Below, in pieces: positions 36,486 through 46,494 of a stretch of DNA of 64,000 nucleotides. The position numbers were made by a program, and so were the translations under genes. The DNA comes from Bacteroidales bacterium (lineage in GTDB: Bacteria > Bacteroidota > Bacteroidia > Bacteroidales > UBA10428): the NCBI GenBank assembly GCA_016930375.1, contig JAFGGU010000066.1, forward strand, positions 1 to 64,000, written 5' to 3'. Positions within the stretch are counted from its first letter, which is position 1; every line of letters begins with the position of its first letter. The notes beneath the pieces are model-generated. The model worked only from the letters and a program-made list of their open reading frames with translations. It was not told the DNA's origin and searched no databases.

Positions 36486-37602
36486 GGTCGTATAATTTAC
36501 GGTAAACCTGCATGATGTTGTAGGTAACCTTGTCGGCATCAAATTTCCTGGCGTGCCTGTAACCCTCTGCGATCATTTTTTCCTGCAATTCCCGGTCCAT
36601 CATCACTTTCTTGATTGCTGCAGACATTTCCTCTACATTGTTGGGATCTACGTAAATGGAATGATCACCTCCGACTTCCGTCAGTGAACTGGTCTTCGAA
36701 GTGATAACCGGGACCCTTGAATAAAGCGCTTCCAGAATAGGTATCCCGAAACCTTCAAAAAAGGAAGGATAGACAAACAAATCAGCAAGCTGGTATATTC
36801 CGGGCAGATCCAGGTTTTGAACAATATCGCAGAAAATAATATTGATCAGACTATGCCGTTCAATGAATTCAATAATCTTATTTAGGTATTTTGTCGGCTT
36901 TCCGATCACCACCAGGGGCAAATCAATTTTGCCATAATGCAGGGCCTTGATCAGCGTTAGCAGGTTCTTCCGTTCCTCAATGGTGCCTACGTATAGTATA
37001 AATGATTTTGGCAGAAGATATTTCATCCGCAGAATCTCTTTTTCAATCAAGGACACATCGGTGTTGAAAACCGGGTTGCATCCCTGGTAAACAACATCGA
37101 TTTTATCGGCAGAAATGCCGAAAAACTCGATGATATCATTGGCCGTTTGCCTGCTTACAGCGACTATCCGGTCACTCGTTTCGCATGAATACCGGAACCT
37201 TCTCTCATACATGTTCCTGTCGATCATGTTGTACAGATGAGGTAATCTCAGGAATATCAGGTCGTGAATGGTGACAATGGATTTGACCTGCTTTTTTGGG
37301 AAATTGAATGGAATTTCATGACTCAGGCCGTGATAAATCTCAATTTTGTCGTGGGGCAACTGGTGTGAAAGGTAGAATGACCTCCAGTAGGAACTGAAGA
37401 TTCTGTGGATCGGCCTTTCTGGACCTCTTACCGTGATACAATCCTGGTTGGGTTCGAATAAATCGAAATTAAGTCCCGGAGTATACAATATGTATTCATT
37501 TTCGGGATACTTTTCAGCAAGGCCCTGAATCAGGTTGCGGCTGTAACTTCCGAGCCCGCTTTTATTAAAAAAAGCACGTTTTGCGTCAAATCCGATTCGC
37601 AT
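36478..37602 (-). CDS. Family 4 glycosyltransferase
   Basis: A 374-residue GT-B enzyme with N-terminal RIGFDAKRAFFNKSGLGSYSRNL and a C-terminal donor site VYPSFFEGFGIPILEALYSRVPVI, including the E-x7-E type pair. It resembles mannosyl- or glucosyltransferases of LPS or capsule synthesis. It sits between recJ and tsaC in the same direction, with a small overlap to tsaC. Confidence 0.88.
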   Translation of the reverse strand: MRIGFDAKRAFFNKSGLGSYSRNLIQGLAEKYPENEYILYTPGLNFDLFEPNQDCITVRGPERPIHRIFSSYWRSFYLSHQLPHDKIEIYHGLSHEIPFNFPKKQVKSIVTIHDLIFLRLPHLYNMIDRNMYERRFRYSCETSDRIVAVSRQTANDIIEFFGISADKIDVVYQGCNPVFNTDVSLIEKEILRMKYLLPKSFILYVGTIEERKNLLTLIKALHYGKIDLPLVVIGKPTKYLNKIIEFIERHSLINIIFCDIVQNLDLPGIYQLADLFVYPSFFEGFGIPILEALYSRVPVITSKTSSLTEVGGDHSIYVDPNNVEEMSAAIKKVMMDRELQEKMIAEGYRHARKFDADKVTYNIMQVYRKLYDHA

Positions 37603-37637
37603 AATAAATGACTAACTTAATAGAGCGCAAAGGAAAT

Positions 37638-39350
37638 TCAGTTCTCAATTTTAATGTCTTTGATATTGAGCTGCAGGGTGGTATTGCCCCTGAAATTATT
37701 CTCAACCACCGTATATGCTATGTCAAACGCTGTTCCTTTTTTGATTTTCCGGAGGTGGGAAGCCTGGTTAAAAGCTATAGCCCGGTATACCTTAAAGGGA
37801 ATGTCTTCCTGAATCAGTCCCAGTTGCAGGTGTTCCTCATCGGTCCCGACGAGTCGCGCAAAACCATTATCCGATACATTCTCTGCAAAAAAAACCGGAT
37901 TCATGTTTTCAGGGCCGAAAGGCTCAAATTGTTTCAGGATCCTGAAAAGTTTGGGAGAAATGTCTTTAAAATTCAGCTCTGCGTCGATATCAACCTGTGG
38001 TATCATCATTTCGGGTGTAATGGCGTTCTTAACCACTTCTTCGAAACGATCTCTGAATTTCTGAACATGATCGATTCTAAGTGTTATTCCTGCCGCATAC
38101 ATGTGTCCGCCAAAACTTTCAAGCAGGTCGGCGCATTCTGTTATTGCCTGGTAAAGGTCAAATCCCGGTATTGATCTTGCTGAGCCTGTAGCATGACCGT
38201 TGGATTCGGTCAGAATAACGGTTGGCCGGAAATGGCTTTCTATGAGCCTGGAGGCTACAATTCCAACAACTCCTTTATGCCAGGCGGGATTAAAAAGTAC
38301 CGTGGAATATCTGTATTTATCAGTTTTGGCAATTTCCTGAAGAGCTTCTTCTGTGATGATCTTATCGATATTCCGGCGGGTCTGGTTATGTGAATCAATC
38401 TTTTCGCAATGCAAAGCGGCCTCCTCGTGCTTTTCAGACACAAGCAATTTCACGGCCTGTTTGCCCGACTCAATACGGCCGGCAGCATTGATACGGGGAC
38501 CTATTTTAAAAACTATATCGTCTACCGTTATGTTCTTATCTGTAAGCCCTGCAACAGTAATAATTGCCTTTAATCCCACAGCCGGGTCCTCGTTGAGTTT
38601 CTTCAAACCGTGATAAGCCATAATCCTGTTTTCATCAACCAGGGGCACAATGTCGGAGGCAATACTAACGGCTACCAGGTCGAGATATCCTGCCACAACA
38701 TCAAAGGAAATGTTCCTCCTTAACGCAAAAGCCTGAAGTAGTTTGAAGCCTACCCCACATCCCGAAAGGGATTTAAAAGGATAGGTTGAATCACGTCTTT
38801 CCGGATTAAGAACAGCAAGCGCTGCCGGTAAAACATCACCTGGGGTATGGTGATCACAAATAATGACGTCGATGTTATGCTCTTTGGCATACGCAACTTT
38901 ATCCCCTGCTTTAATGCCGCAGTCCAGGGCAATGATCAAACTGATTCCCCGGCCTATCGCATAGTCAATTCCCCGGAATGAAACGCCGTAACCCTCGGCA
39001 TACCGGTCGGGGATATAATAATCAACCTCGGTATGATAATTCCGGATGAAGGAATACACCAAGGCAACCGATGTTGTGCCATCCACATCATAATCGCCAT
39101 AAACCAGAATCTTTTCTTTCTTTTTGAAGGCTGTTTCGAGCCGTTGAACAGCAACTTCCATATCATTCATGAGAAATGGATCATGCAGCATGTTCAGATC
39201 GGGACGAAAAAATGCCTTTGCCTTTTCATAGGTCGTGATGCCTCTTTGTACCAGAAGTGTAGCAATTACGGGATTAACAGCAAGGGCATCTGCCAGCCTG
39301 TTAATGTCGTCAATATGACCATTTTCCTTTATTTTCCAGGCACGGGTCAT
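37638..39350 (-). CDS. recJ: Single-stranded-DNA-specific exonuclease
   Basis: A 570-residue DHH-family 5'-3' exonuclease used in recombination and repair. Visible motifs are VYGDYDVDGTTSVAL, ICDHHTPGD (the DHH), the DHHA1 GSARSIPGFDLYQAI segment, and a C-terminal OB-type domain. Length is normal. It begins four bases after the stop of the glycogen synthase-phosphorylase gene, so it may share that transcript despite the unrelated role. Confidence 0.95.
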   Translation of the reverse strand: MTRAWKIKENGHIDDINRLADALAVNPVIATLLVQRGITTYEKAKAFFRPDLNMLHDPFLMNDMEVAVQRLETAFKKKEKILVYGDYDVDGTTSVALVYSFIRNYHTEVDYYIPDRYAEGYGVSFRGIDYAIGRGISLIIALDCGIKAGDKVAYAKEHNIDVIICDHHTPGDVLPAALAVLNPERRDSTYPFKSLSGCGVGFKLLQAFALRRNISFDVVAGYLDLVAVSIASDIVPLVDENRIMAYHGLKKLNEDPAVGLKAIITVAGLTDKNITVDDIVFKIGPRINAAGRIESGKQAVKLLVSEKHEEAALHCEKIDSHNQTRRNIDKIITEEALQEIAKTDKYRYSTVLFNPAWHKGVVGIVASRLIESHFRPTVILTESNGHATGSARSIPGFDLYQAITECADLLESFGGHMYAAGITLRIDHVQKFRDRFEEVVKNAITPEMMIPQVDIDAELNFKDISPKLFRILKQFEPFGPENMNPVFFAENVSDNGFARLVGTDEEHLQLGLIQEDIPFKVYRAIAFNQASHLRKIKKGTAFDIAYTVVENNFRGNTTLQLNIKDIKIEN

Positions 39351-39354
39351 ATCA

Positions 39355-42300
39355 TCATATCCACTTCACAAGGTTTATATCCTGCCTGTGCGGTAAAAGA
39401 TCGCTTTTCGGGTAGATCCTAATACCGTAGCTAAAGGTACCTGGTTGTTTTATAGTCACATTGGCCTTGTAAACTGCCTTGTCAATGCTCGATTTGTCAA
39501 GGGTGAATTCGTGGGTTGAGATCAGCCGCTCTCCGTTTTCGGTGATTACCAGTTCAACACCGACATCGGAGGCTGATATCTCGTTCAGATCAAGTATTAC
39601 TTTGCTTTCGTAGGCATGATCCATCTCGAACAATTCACTTCCATTGTTGAATACGCTGAAATCAACCACAGAGATATTGTTCCAGGCGCGTTTGATACGT
39701 TTTTTCCAGGAGGAAAAACGCTTGGCCATTACAAAATCATCCTTTGCCAATTGCTGAGAACGGTCGTATAGCCTGGTATAGAACCTCTGCATGTAATCAT
39801 GGAGCATTCTGGTAGTAACAAAATGCGGGGCAATGGATGCGATGGAGTTCTTGATCATGCGGACCCAGTTTTCGGGCACATCGGTTTTGTTACGGTCATA
39901 GAAGGCCGGGATCACTTCCTGTTCGAGCAGGGAATAAATGATCTCAGCATCCAGGTCATCCTGAAGCCCGGGATCTTCGTAAGTGATTTCATTGGTCAGA
40001 GCCCATCCTGCCTCGGGTTGATAACCTTCAACCCACCATCCGTCCAGAACACTAAAGTGAAGCGTGCCATTGAGAACAGCTTTCTCACCACTGGTGCCTG
40101 AAGCCTCAAGCGGCCGTGTTGGTGTATTTAACCATATATCCGCACCCTGAACCAGGATTTTGGCCAGGTTCATGTCATAGTTCTGCAGGAAGATAATTTT
40201 ACCCAGGAATTCAGGCCGCTTTGAAACATCGATGATCATTTTGATCAGGTCCTGTCCGGCCTTATCATGGGGATGCGCTTTCCCGGCGAAAATCAGCTGA
40301 ACCGGTTTTCCCGGAATGCTGAGAATCTGGGCAAGGCGCTCGGGATTGCGGAAAAGCAAATGAGCTCTTTTATAAGTGGCAAAACGGCGCGCAAAGCAAA
40401 TGGTCAGCGCTTTTTCAGAAAGTTGATGATTGATGGCTACAATCCTCCTGGGATCTTCATGTCTTTTCACCCAGTTTTCCTTATACCTGTCCTTGATGGT
40501 GTTGATCAGCCGCGCCCTTAGCTTTTGCTTGATTTCCCAAACTTTGGCATCCGAAACATCATAAATCTTCTCCCAGTAATCAACATCAGCCAGATTGTTC
40601 TCAAAACCATCTCCGAAGGACTCCCGGTAAAGCTTTTTCCAGCTTTTGGCAGTCCAGGTGGGAAAATGAACACCGTTGGTGACAAAACTGATGTGCAATT
40701 CTTCGGGTAAATATCCGGGCCACAGCCTGGCAAACATCTGCTGTGTAACAGTACCATGCAGCATGCTTACCCCGTTCACCTCCTGGGAGAGATGCGCAGC
40801 CAGAAAACTCATGTTGAATTTTTCATTCCAGGCATTGATGTTGGAACGACCTAATGCCATAAGTTCATTCCAGCTGATCTTCAGCCTTTCGGGATAATGG
40901 CCGATGTATTTACGCAGCAGGTCTTCGTCGAATTCATCGTGCCCTGCCGGCACAGGTGTGTGTGTGGTAAATAGCGTGGAGGCCCTTACGATTTCTTTGG
41001 CTTCTGAATAAGTCAGGTTATTATTATGCATGTAATTCCGCATTCTTTCAAGCCCGATGAACGCACTGTGGCCTTCATTGCTGTGATAAAGGTCGCAATG
41101 AATTCCCAGCAGGTCAAGTGCCCGTATGCCAACAATGCCAAGAAGCAATTCCTGCTTCAGGCGATTCTCATTGTTTCCTCCATATAAATTGTAGGTAACT
41201 GTTCTGTCTTCTTCATTGTTTGAAGCCAGATCCGTATCCAGCAAATACAGTTTTATGCGGCCCACTTTTACTTCCCATATCCTTGCCTGCAATGATCTTC
41301 CCGGCAAAATGATGGAGACGGTAAGAAAATGGCCTTTATCATCCTTAACCGGCTTGACAGGTAATTTTGAGAAATGCTGAAAATCATATGCGGCCTGCTG
41401 CTCACCGCGGGTAGTGATCATCTGGCTGAAATATCCGTAACGGTATAACAAACCAACGCCTGTGATATTACATTTTTGATCACTGGCTTCTTTCAGATAG
41501 TCTCCCGCCAGTATGCCCAAACCTCCGGAGTATATCTTTAAAGAACTGTGAAAGCCGTATTCCATACTGAAATAGCCAATATGGGGACGGTTGGCGTCTA
41601 CAGGTTCTGAAATGTAATTGATGAAACGCTTGTAAACGCGTTCGAGTTTATCTGTATATTCTTTATTCTGACTCAGCTCGATCAGCTGGCTGTGCCTGAC
41701 CTGCTCAAAAAGAATGGCCGGATTCTGATCGCATTTCTGCCATATTTCCGGATCAATTACCTCAAACAATTCCTGCGCTTCGTCGTCCCAGGTCCACCAC
41801 AGATTCTCAGTTATCTCTCCCAGCATGTGCAACTGCTCGGGGAGCTTCGATTTAACAATAATCCTTTTCCAAACCGGTTTGATTTCAGTGGGTGCGACAA
41901 ATTCCTGTATGGCCTCGCTGGGACGCTCCTCTATCTTTACGAACTGGTCAATGCGTTTCGCAACCTGCTGTAAAGCGATATCATAACTTTGCTTGTAATA
42001 AGTGATCAGGCTTTTCCACAATACTTCCCGGGATATGTCCAAAGCCCTTAACCGGGCAGCCTGCATTTCTCCGATGGAAAGTTTGCAATATTTCTGAATG
42101 GAACGGACGATGTTATCAACCACTTCTGCATCGTTGTCATCTGTGCGTTCAATAACATCCACACAGGAAGCCGTGTTTTCACACTTGTTATTGATCCATA
42201 GACCGAAACCGGCAAGCGTTGTGGTGACGGTCGGCACCGAAAACGCCAGGCTTTCAAGGGGCGTATATCCCCAGGGCTCATAATAGGAGGCGAATATGGT

Positions 42301-43590
42301 AAGGTCAAGACCAATCAAAAGATCATAATAAGGAATGTTAAAAATGCCATCATTCCCATTCAAATAAGAAGGCACAAAAAGTACCTTAACCTTGTCTTTT
42401 TCACTGTTGTTAAGACCTGCTTCCCGGATGCGATTGAGGATAGGGTCCCATTCAGCGTCATGCAGATTGTGGGTCAGGTATTTCGATCCGAAGGCCTGGT
42501 CGTCAGCCAGATGTCTGTTTGCTATGTCTTTTCGCGGCCCGTAATGATTGGCCGGGATAAGTATATACGCAATGACCGGTCGTTTCAGGTCTTTTGACCT
42601 GTTCAATTCACCCAGTGAATCAATGAACAGATCAATGCCCTTGTTCCTGAATTCATAGCGTCCGCTGGTGGCAACCAAAAAAACATCCTCTTTGTATTTC
42701 TGCCTGAAAAAAGTCTCGGCAACTTCCAGAAGTATTCTCCTTCCCTCGGATCGCTTGGTATCAAATTGTGATCCTTCGGGAACGAACGTGTCTTCAAAGC
42801 CATTGGGGGTTACGAGAGATACATCCCTTTGCAGGAATTGGGTGCATTCCAGGGCAGTGATGTCACTCACCGTGGTAAAAGCATCCGCATTCTGGGCAGA
42901 AAGCTTTTCAGCGGATTGTTTGGAGATAATGTTGAATTCCTTGGCTATCTCTTCTGCGTTATACGTTAAAAGATCCTTGTAAAGAGGCCTGTTGTTGCCG
43001 GCCAGGGATCGCCCTACGGCCGTGGCGTGGGTGGTAAAAATAGTGCCGACCTGGGGTAACCTGTCTTTGAGATACAATACTCCCGACCCGGTCATCCACT
43101 CATGGAAATGCGCTATGATACGGTCATAAGTATTCAGGTTGAACTTAATGAAGCTTTCTATTGTCCTGCCTGCAGCATATCCGAATAATACAGGTTCAAT
43201 ATAATCCCACTGGCCCGGCAATGAATCGAGCTTGTATTTTTCCCACAGTTCATAAAATATTTTGTCTTTATCCTGGAATAAGCTGCTGAAATTTATCAAT
43301 ATGGCTATGGGATATCCGTTGATGTTCCATCTGCCCACCTTAATTCTCAGGCCTTCCGATTCTGCCTGTCTTTTCCAGGCTATAAAAAGCTGGGGGTCTT
43401 CAATAAATTCAGGATTACTGCCAGATTCGTCCTTAATGAGATCCGGCCCGATCAGAATAAGATTATTTTGCAGTTCATTAACCAGGGTTAGTGATTTTGT
43501 CGCAATTACAGTGTGAATGCCGCCGACTTTATTACACACTTCCCAACTGACTTCGAACAGGTAATCAGGAGACAATGGATTTTTATTCAT
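39355..43590 (-). CDS. Glycogen synthase (GT3)-alpha-glucan phosphorylase (GT35) fusion
   Basis: A 1411-residue two-enzyme protein. Residues 1-560 are a GT3-type, eukaryote-like glycogen synthase (FEVSWEVCNKVGGIHTV, THATAVGRSLAG, YEPWGYTPLESLAFSVP). Residues about 580-1270 are an alpha-glucan phosphorylase of the shorter TIGR02094 type (IGYFSMEYGFHSSLKIYSGG, NEGHSAFIG, TPTRPLEASGTSGEKAVLNG with the PLP lysine). A beta-rich tail of about 130 residues follows. The first half builds alpha-1,4-glucan from nucleotide-glucose, the second degrades it with phosphate. ATG 43590 is preferred to a TTG two codons upstream. It belongs to the run with GH57, GT4 and GH133. Confidence 0.93.
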   Translation of the reverse strand: MNKNPLSPDYLFEVSWEVCNKVGGIHTVIATKSLTLVNELQNNLILIGPDLIKDESGSNPEFIEDPQLFIAWKRQAESEGLRIKVGRWNINGYPIAILINFSSLFQDKDKIFYELWEKYKLDSLPGQWDYIEPVLFGYAAGRTIESFIKFNLNTYDRIIAHFHEWMTGSGVLYLKDRLPQVGTIFTTHATAVGRSLAGNNRPLYKDLLTYNAEEIAKEFNIISKQSAEKLSAQNADAFTTVSDITALECTQFLQRDVSLVTPNGFEDTFVPEGSQFDTKRSEGRRILLEVAETFFRQKYKEDVFLVATSGRYEFRNKGIDLFIDSLGELNRSKDLKRPVIAYILIPANHYGPRKDIANRHLADDQAFGSKYLTHNLHDAEWDPILNRIREAGLNNSEKDKVKVLFVPSYLNGNDGIFNIPYYDLLIGLDLTIFASYYEPWGYTPLESLAFSVPTVTTTLAGFGLWINNKCENTASCVDVIERTDDNDAEVVDNIVRSIQKYCKLSIGEMQAARLRALDISREVLWKSLITYYKQSYDIALQQVAKRIDQFVKIEERPSEAIQEFVAPTEIKPVWKRIIVKSKLPEQLHMLGEITENLWWTWDDEAQELFEVIDPEIWQKCDQNPAILFEQVRHSQLIELSQNKEYTDKLERVYKRFINYISEPVDANRPHIGYFSMEYGFHSSLKIYSGGLGILAGDYLKEASDQKCNITGVGLLYRYGYFSQMITTRGEQQAAYDFQHFSKLPVKPVKDDKGHFLTVSIILPGRSLQARIWEVKVGRIKLYLLDTDLASNNEEDRTVTYNLYGGNNENRLKQELLLGIVGIRALDLLGIHCDLYHSNEGHSAFIGLERMRNYMHNNNLTYSEAKEIVRASTLFTTHTPVPAGHDEFDEDLLRKYIGHYPERLKISWNELMALGRSNINAWNEKFNMSFLAAHLSQEVNGVSMLHGTVTQQMFARLWPGYLPEELHISFVTNGVHFPTWTAKSWKKLYRESFGDGFENNLADVDYWEKIYDVSDAKVWEIKQKLRARLINTIKDRYKENWVKRHEDPRRIVAINHQLSEKALTICFARRFATYKRAHLLFRNPERLAQILSIPGKPVQLIFAGKAHPHDKAGQDLIKMIIDVSKRPEFLGKIIFLQNYDMNLAKILVQGADIWLNTPTRPLEASGTSGEKAVLNGTLHFSVLDGWWVEGYQPEAGWALTNEITYEDPGLQDDLDAEIIYSLLEQEVIPAFYDRNKTDVPENWVRMIKNSIASIAPHFVTTRMLHDYMQRFYTRLYDRSQQLAKDDFVMAKRFSSWKKRIKRAWNNISVVDFSVFNNGSELFEMDHAYESKVILDLNEISASDVGVELVITENGERLISTHEFTLDKSSIDKAVYKANVTIKQPGTFSYGIRIYPKSDLLPHRQDINLVKWI

Positions 43591-43664
43591 ACACAATTCG
43601 TTATAACAATTTTACAGATCGTGTAACGATCATAATTTAAAAAGCGAAAATACAATTAATGTAT

Positions 43665-45143
43665 TTACTTTTTCCCTGCTTTGGGTTTTTTCGTTTTTTC
43701 TTTTTTGGGTGATGCTGGTTTCAGGCTCATGGCAGTTGATTTGGCCGGAGCTTTTTTTGCCGGGGCTTTTTTTGCCGGAGCTTTTTTAGCGGGGGCCTTT
43801 TTTGCCGGAGTTTTACCGGGCCCCTTTGCGACAGTCTCAATCTTCGTCTTGGTGGATTTCAGCCGTTTCAGCTCGGCCTCATATTTACCGATCAGCGCGT
43901 CTTTATCGGCGATTACCTGGGAAAGATTGGCAAGTTCCTGTTCCCCGGTGCTTTCCGGAACCAGGGCATTTACCCTGATGGTGAAGTCACTCAGAACATT
44001 CATGTAATTGATATAGGCCTCATAGGGAGAATCATAGGGATTGAAATATGCCTGCGTTGCTCCGTCTGAAAAGAATTTGGTTGACATGAAATACAAATGA
44101 TCACTGGCCTGCAAGTATTTCCAATCCTTCTGGATTTTTTCATCATGAATGCGGCTTACCTTATCTGTCAGGGAATAAAGTTTGTTGAAGGCATCCACCT
44201 GTAATTCGTTACCAAGCCAGGCCGTCAAATCCCTTTCTTCATCTGCCCAGGAAATGGGATAAGGCACATTGATCGTGGAGATGGGCAATAAGTTGGCTGC
44301 AATCTCGGTGGGGGTGCTGAATGAGAAATTGGTGCTCTTGTAGATAACGCCGGGCAGTGCGGTGAGAAACTCGAATATGCCTGATTCCATCCACTGGTGT
44401 TCACCAAAGGTCTCATAATCGATGAAAATATTGACGGTTTCTTCCTTTTTATCAATTTTCTTGAGCCATCCGGCAAATTTCTCGGCGGTAAGGGGGAATT
44501 CCGACCAGCCCCGGTTGGAAAACCGGAAGGAAATATCGTCACTCATCCTGAAATTACGCAGCAGAATTTTCAATTTCGGGTTAATGGCATTGCAATATAA
44601 GTAATTCGGACTTTTCCATCCCAGCACATGCTTCGCTCCTTCTGTAAGCATGGCAGTGAATCCCATATCGGCGACATCGGCACCGATCTTGTCGGAATAA
44701 ACCAGTTCGGTATTCCGGAACACCTTGGGTTCCTGGCCAAAAAGTTCCTTTATTTTCTGTTTTTGTTCATTCACCTGCCTTTGAAATTCATCTTTGCTTT
44801 TCAGGGCAACCAGTGAATGTGAATAAGTCTCGGCGAGGAATTCCACCGAACCTGTTTTGGCAAGTTTCTGAAAACTTTCAATCACTTCGGGAGAATATAG
44901 CTGGAACTGGTCGAGTGCTATACCGGAAATGGAAAAGGCAACCTTGAACTGAGTACCGTATTCCTTGATGATTTGCCTGATTACCTTATTGGCTTGCAGG
45001 TAACTTCGCTCAGCGACACGGGTGGTGATGGATTCATTCAGAAAATCATCATAGTAATAATGGTCATTACCGATGTTGAAAAAGCGGTAACGTTTCAACC
45101 GAAAGGGCTGATGAATCTGGAAGTAAAGGCAAATTGTTCTCAT
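43665..45143 (-). CDS. GH57 alpha-amylase/glucanotransferase with Lys-Ala-Pro tail
   Basis: A 492-residue enzyme. The GH57 barrel shows HQP (11-13), the nucleophile Glu146 in FRNTELVYSD and the acid/base Asp242 in FIDYETFGEHQW. A helical domain follows, then a coiled coil (about 405-430). The last 50 residues are a very basic tail with four copies of PAKKA and a final KKEKTKKPKAGKK. No signal peptide, so cytoplasmic. It probably trims or branches alpha-glucan together with its neighbours. The tail is unusual for the family and looks like a histone H1-type polyanion-binding segment. Confidence 0.9.
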   Translation of the reverse strand: MRTICLYFQIHQPFRLKRYRFFNIGNDHYYYDDFLNESITTRVAERSYLQANKVIRQIIKEYGTQFKVAFSISGIALDQFQLYSPEVIESFQKLAKTGSVEFLAETYSHSLVALKSKDEFQRQVNEQKQKIKELFGQEPKVFRNTELVYSDKIGADVADMGFTAMLTEGAKHVLGWKSPNYLYCNAINPKLKILLRNFRMSDDISFRFSNRGWSEFPLTAEKFAGWLKKIDKKEETVNIFIDYETFGEHQWMESGIFEFLTALPGVIYKSTNFSFSTPTEIAANLLPISTINVPYPISWADEERDLTAWLGNELQVDAFNKLYSLTDKVSRIHDEKIQKDWKYLQASDHLYFMSTKFFSDGATQAYFNPYDSPYEAYINYMNVLSDFTIRVNALVPESTGEQELANLSQVIADKDALIGKYEAELKRLKSTKTKIETVAKGPGKTPAKKAPAKKAPAKKAPAKKAPAKSTAMSLKPASPKKEKTKKPKAGKK

Positions 45144-45170
45144 GCTCTTTATTATAATAAGTTGTAGATG

Positions 45171-46457
45171 CTAATTAATGACCGACTGGTATACTTCTTT
45201 CACTTTTTCGGCGGCATGTTCCCATTTGAGATTGTCTACCTCTTCTTTGGCATGCTTTTTAAACATGAGTGGAAGGCCGTCATATTTCAGGATTCCGTAA
45301 ATGGCATCCGCCATGGCATGGGTGTCCCAAAAATCCACTTTAATTGCATGCTGCAAAATTTCTGAAACTCCTGATTGTCTAGAAATGATCACAGGTACAT
45401 TGGATTGCATGGCTTCGAGGGGAGATATGCCGAACGGTTCGGAAATGGACGGCATGACATATACATCACTGAGTGAGAACATATGATGAACGTCATCGCC
45501 TTTAAGAAATCCCGTGAAATGAAACCTACTGCCGATTTTCAGGGTAGCTACCCGCCAGATCATCCTGTTCAGCATATCACCGCTTCCTGCCATGACGAAT
45601 CGCACATTTTTCATCTTTTGTAGTACTAGATGAGCTGCCTCGATAAAATACTCAGGCCCCTTTTGAAGTGTTACCCTTCCCAGGAAAGTCACGATTTTAT
45701 CGTTAATACTCCGTTCCCTCTTTTGAAGTTCACGGTCGGCCAGAGGTTCAACCGCATTGTGAACGGTCACTACTTTGCCGGGATCGATACCGTATTTTTC
45801 AATGATGATATTGCGGGTCAGGTTGCTAACGGCGATTACCTTATCGGCGGCTTCCATGCCTGCCTTCTCAATTTCATACACTCCCGGATTCACACTTCCA
45901 CCGCTCCGGTCAAAATCGGTTGCGTGCACATGCACGATGAGCGGTTTTCCGGAAATAAGCTTTGCAGCCATTCCGGCGGGATAAGCAAGCCAGTCGTGGG
46001 CATGAATTACATCAAACTGATTCTGGTAAGCGATGATGGTTGCCACAGCGGCATAATTTGCAATTTCCTGGAACAGGTTCTGTCCATATCCGCCGCTGAA
46101 ACTAAGCTTACCCGAGAATGAAGATTGTATCAGGTATTTGGACATTTCCTGGTCCTCAACAGAAAGCTTCTCATATTCTTCGGGAGTGGAGTAAGGTCTG
46201 AGGGAGGTACCGACCTCCATGAAATGCATTTTTGCGAAAAAAGTTTGGTAATCCACGATACGATCGCTGACAAACACCTCTCCTGCATCGATGATGTGTA
46301 CCTTTGACATATCCTCATCACCATAGGCCTTGGGTACAACAAACAGGATGTCATTGACACCCACCTGGTGCAAACCTTTTGTCAGACCATAACAGGCTGT
46401 TCCCAGCCCTCCGGAAATATGAGGTGGAAATTCCCATCCAAACATCAATACGCGCAT
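45171..46457 (-). CDS. Family 4 glycosyltransferase, glycogen-synthase-like
   Basis: A 428-residue GT-B enzyme. It starts VLMFGWEFPPHISGGLGTAC, with the Gly-Gly-Leu-Gly loop of alpha-glucan synthases, has HAHDWLAYPAG, and the donor site PSISEPFGISPLEAMQSNVP. Its place between the GH57 and GH133 genes, as in other Bacteroidota, points to alpha-glucan elongation or primer formation. Spacing to GH57 is 27 bases. Confidence 0.9.
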   Translation of the reverse strand: MRVLMFGWEFPPHISGGLGTACYGLTKGLHQVGVNDILFVVPKAYGDEDMSKVHIIDAGEVFVSDRIVDYQTFFAKMHFMEVGTSLRPYSTPEEYEKLSVEDQEMSKYLIQSSFSGKLSFSGGYGQNLFQEIANYAAVATIIAYQNQFDVIHAHDWLAYPAGMAAKLISGKPLIVHVHATDFDRSGGSVNPGVYEIEKAGMEAADKVIAVSNLTRNIIIEKYGIDPGKVVTVHNAVEPLADRELQKRERSINDKIVTFLGRVTLQKGPEYFIEAAHLVLQKMKNVRFVMAGSGDMLNRMIWRVATLKIGSRFHFTGFLKGDDVHHMFSLSDVYVMPSISEPFGISPLEAMQSNVPVIISRQSGVSEILQHAIKVDFWDTHAMADAIYGILKYDGLPLMFKKHAKEEVDNLKWEHAAEKVKEVYQSVIN

Positions 46458-46494
46458 AATATTATTGGGGATTTAGGATTTTTTTCAAAGATCA

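Noticed and set aside
37608-38174. 188-codon plus-strand frame
   Set aside because: Antisense to the C-terminal part of recJ.
43681-44007. Plus-strand frame rich in Phe-Ala-Gly repeats
   Set aside because: It is the antisense shadow of the PAKKA tail of the GH57 gene.
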